Shown here in pieces: positions 7,178 through 7,517 of a DNA stretch of 7,517 nt. The DNA is from Spartobacteria bacterium. GTDB lineage: Bacteria; Verrucomicrobiota; Verrucomicrobiia; Chthoniobacterales; Terrimicrobiaceae. How positions within the stretch are numbered: the stretch's first letter is position 1; each line of letters starts with the position of its first letter. A model generated the notes under the pieces. That model did not search any database. It worked only from the letters and a program-made list of their open reading frames with translations, and had not been told where the DNA came from. The stretch covers positions 1 through 7,517 of the forward strand of contig CANKXQ010000059.1 in NCBI GenBank assembly GCA_947487745.1, read 5' to 3'. Made by a program: the position numbers and the translations under genes.

Positions 7178-7390
7178 TTGACTGCTTTCTTTGGCTTCTC
7201 AGTCTTCGTCTCTGCGGCTGATCCTGCAAATGCGGCCGCCGTCGTGGATTGGTCGGCTGGCTGGATTCAAAGTCCCAGCGCTTGGATGACTCTCGCTCTC
7301 CCGGCCGGACTCGAGCTGGTGCTGGGCATCGACAACATTCTGGCCATCACGCTGGCCGTGGGGCGTATCGATCCGTCGCTCAGGGACAAG
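7178..7390 (+). pseudogene. TerC-family membrane protein, N-terminal fragment cut at a sequence junction
   Basis: The frame after the stop at 7160-7162 contains WIQSPSAWMTLALPAG and LELVLGIDNIL, then ITLAVGRIDPSLRDK. This matches the first transmembrane helix of TerC proteins, including the conserved Glu and the GIDN Asp linked to metal handling. TerC proteins are multi-helix inner-membrane proteins involved in metal (for example Mn) efflux or tellurite resistance. The only upstream start in this frame is TTG at 7178, which gives a signal-peptide-like leader (MTAFFGFSVFVSAADPANAAA); an ATG at 7286 would cut into the family match. After Lys at 7388-7390 the expected Arg-rich loop and second helix are missing. 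The frame stays open to the window end but encodes a Ser-rich, non-hydrophobic tail unlike TerC. Either the gene is truly broken or the sequence is chimeric here. It lies 52 bases after the permease gene on the same strand and may be a separate unit. Confidence 0.65.
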
Positions 7391-7392
7391 CT

Positions 7393-7517
7393 GTGCTCAT
7401 TCCACAGGACCAATATCGTGTGGAGCAGTTCCTGCGTGGAAATGGCTCGGAGTGGGGCTACCGCGTCGCTTTCAAGGAAGATGATATCGTCGAGTTCCCA
7501 TTGGTCGGATGTTCGAT
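7393..7517 (+). pseudogene. Probable Uma2-family (DUF820) protein, C-terminal fragment
   Basis: In a different frame from TerC, the codons from 7393 to the window end read VLIPQDQYRVEQFLR, then GNGSEWGYRVAF and KEDDIVEFPLVGCS. This resembles the end of Uma2-family proteins, where a strand of the form EYVLVSQD..RVE.Y.R is followed by a W-containing strand and a hydrophobic LELPSLGCSLPL-like segment. Uma2 proteins have a PD-(D/E)XK nuclease-like fold, often occur in many copies per genome, and have no settled role. The catalytic core would be upstream and is absent: the sequence before about 7390 belongs to TerC. The match comes from memory of the family, so it is moderate. The fragment has no start codon of its own and is open at the window edge. 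Confidence 0.5.

Noticed and set aside
7393..7517. TerC gene simply continuing with a frameshift at about 7390
   Set aside because: None of the three frames after 7390 gives the Arg-rich loop and hydrophobic second helix expected of TerC. The best frame resembles Uma2 instead.

Overview
The window most likely comes from a Gram-negative bacterium of the Verrucomicrobiota/PVC type. This rests on a TonB/MotB-like inner-membrane protein ending in an OmpA domain, a divergent but complete GlnD, a DUF4338-ISAs1 type transposase of a kind I associate with that phylum, and high-GC coding with CTC/GCC/ATC-rich codons. The phylum call comes from memory of protein families and is only moderately certain.

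Layout. Bases 1-644 are the start-proximal part of a decayed insertion sequence on the minus strand. It carries a transposase pseudogene with a DUF4338 N-terminal part and an ISAs1-type part, joined by an internal deletion with a frame change; the rest lies outside the window. Bases 645-893 are a T-rich spacer with weak hairpins and no convincing gene. Bases 894-7125 hold three plus-strand genes joined by two ATGA start/stop overlaps: an envelope protein with an OmpA domain, glnD (PII uridylyltransferase / uridylyl-removing enzyme), and a large MacB/FtsX-type ABC transporter permease with two FtsX domains. After a 52-base gap, a TerC-family membrane protein begins at about 7178 from a TTG start. 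Its homology stops abruptly at about 7390, where the sequence changes, in another frame, to what looks like the C-terminal part of a Uma2-family (DUF820) protein running off the window end.

How the genes fit together. The four-base overlaps and lack of clear Shine-Dalgarno sites suggest that the ompA-like gene, glnD and the permease gene are co-transcribed and translationally coupled. GlnD senses glutamine and modifies PII proteins in the cytoplasm. The other two proteins act at the inner membrane/periplasm, so the link is probably shared expression rather than one pathway. No PII, ammonium transporter or ABC ATPase gene is in the window. No new defence or regulatory system is evident. The observations most worth checking are the TerC/Uma2 junction, the sharp codon-usage change inside the ompA-like gene, and the deletion in the transposase.
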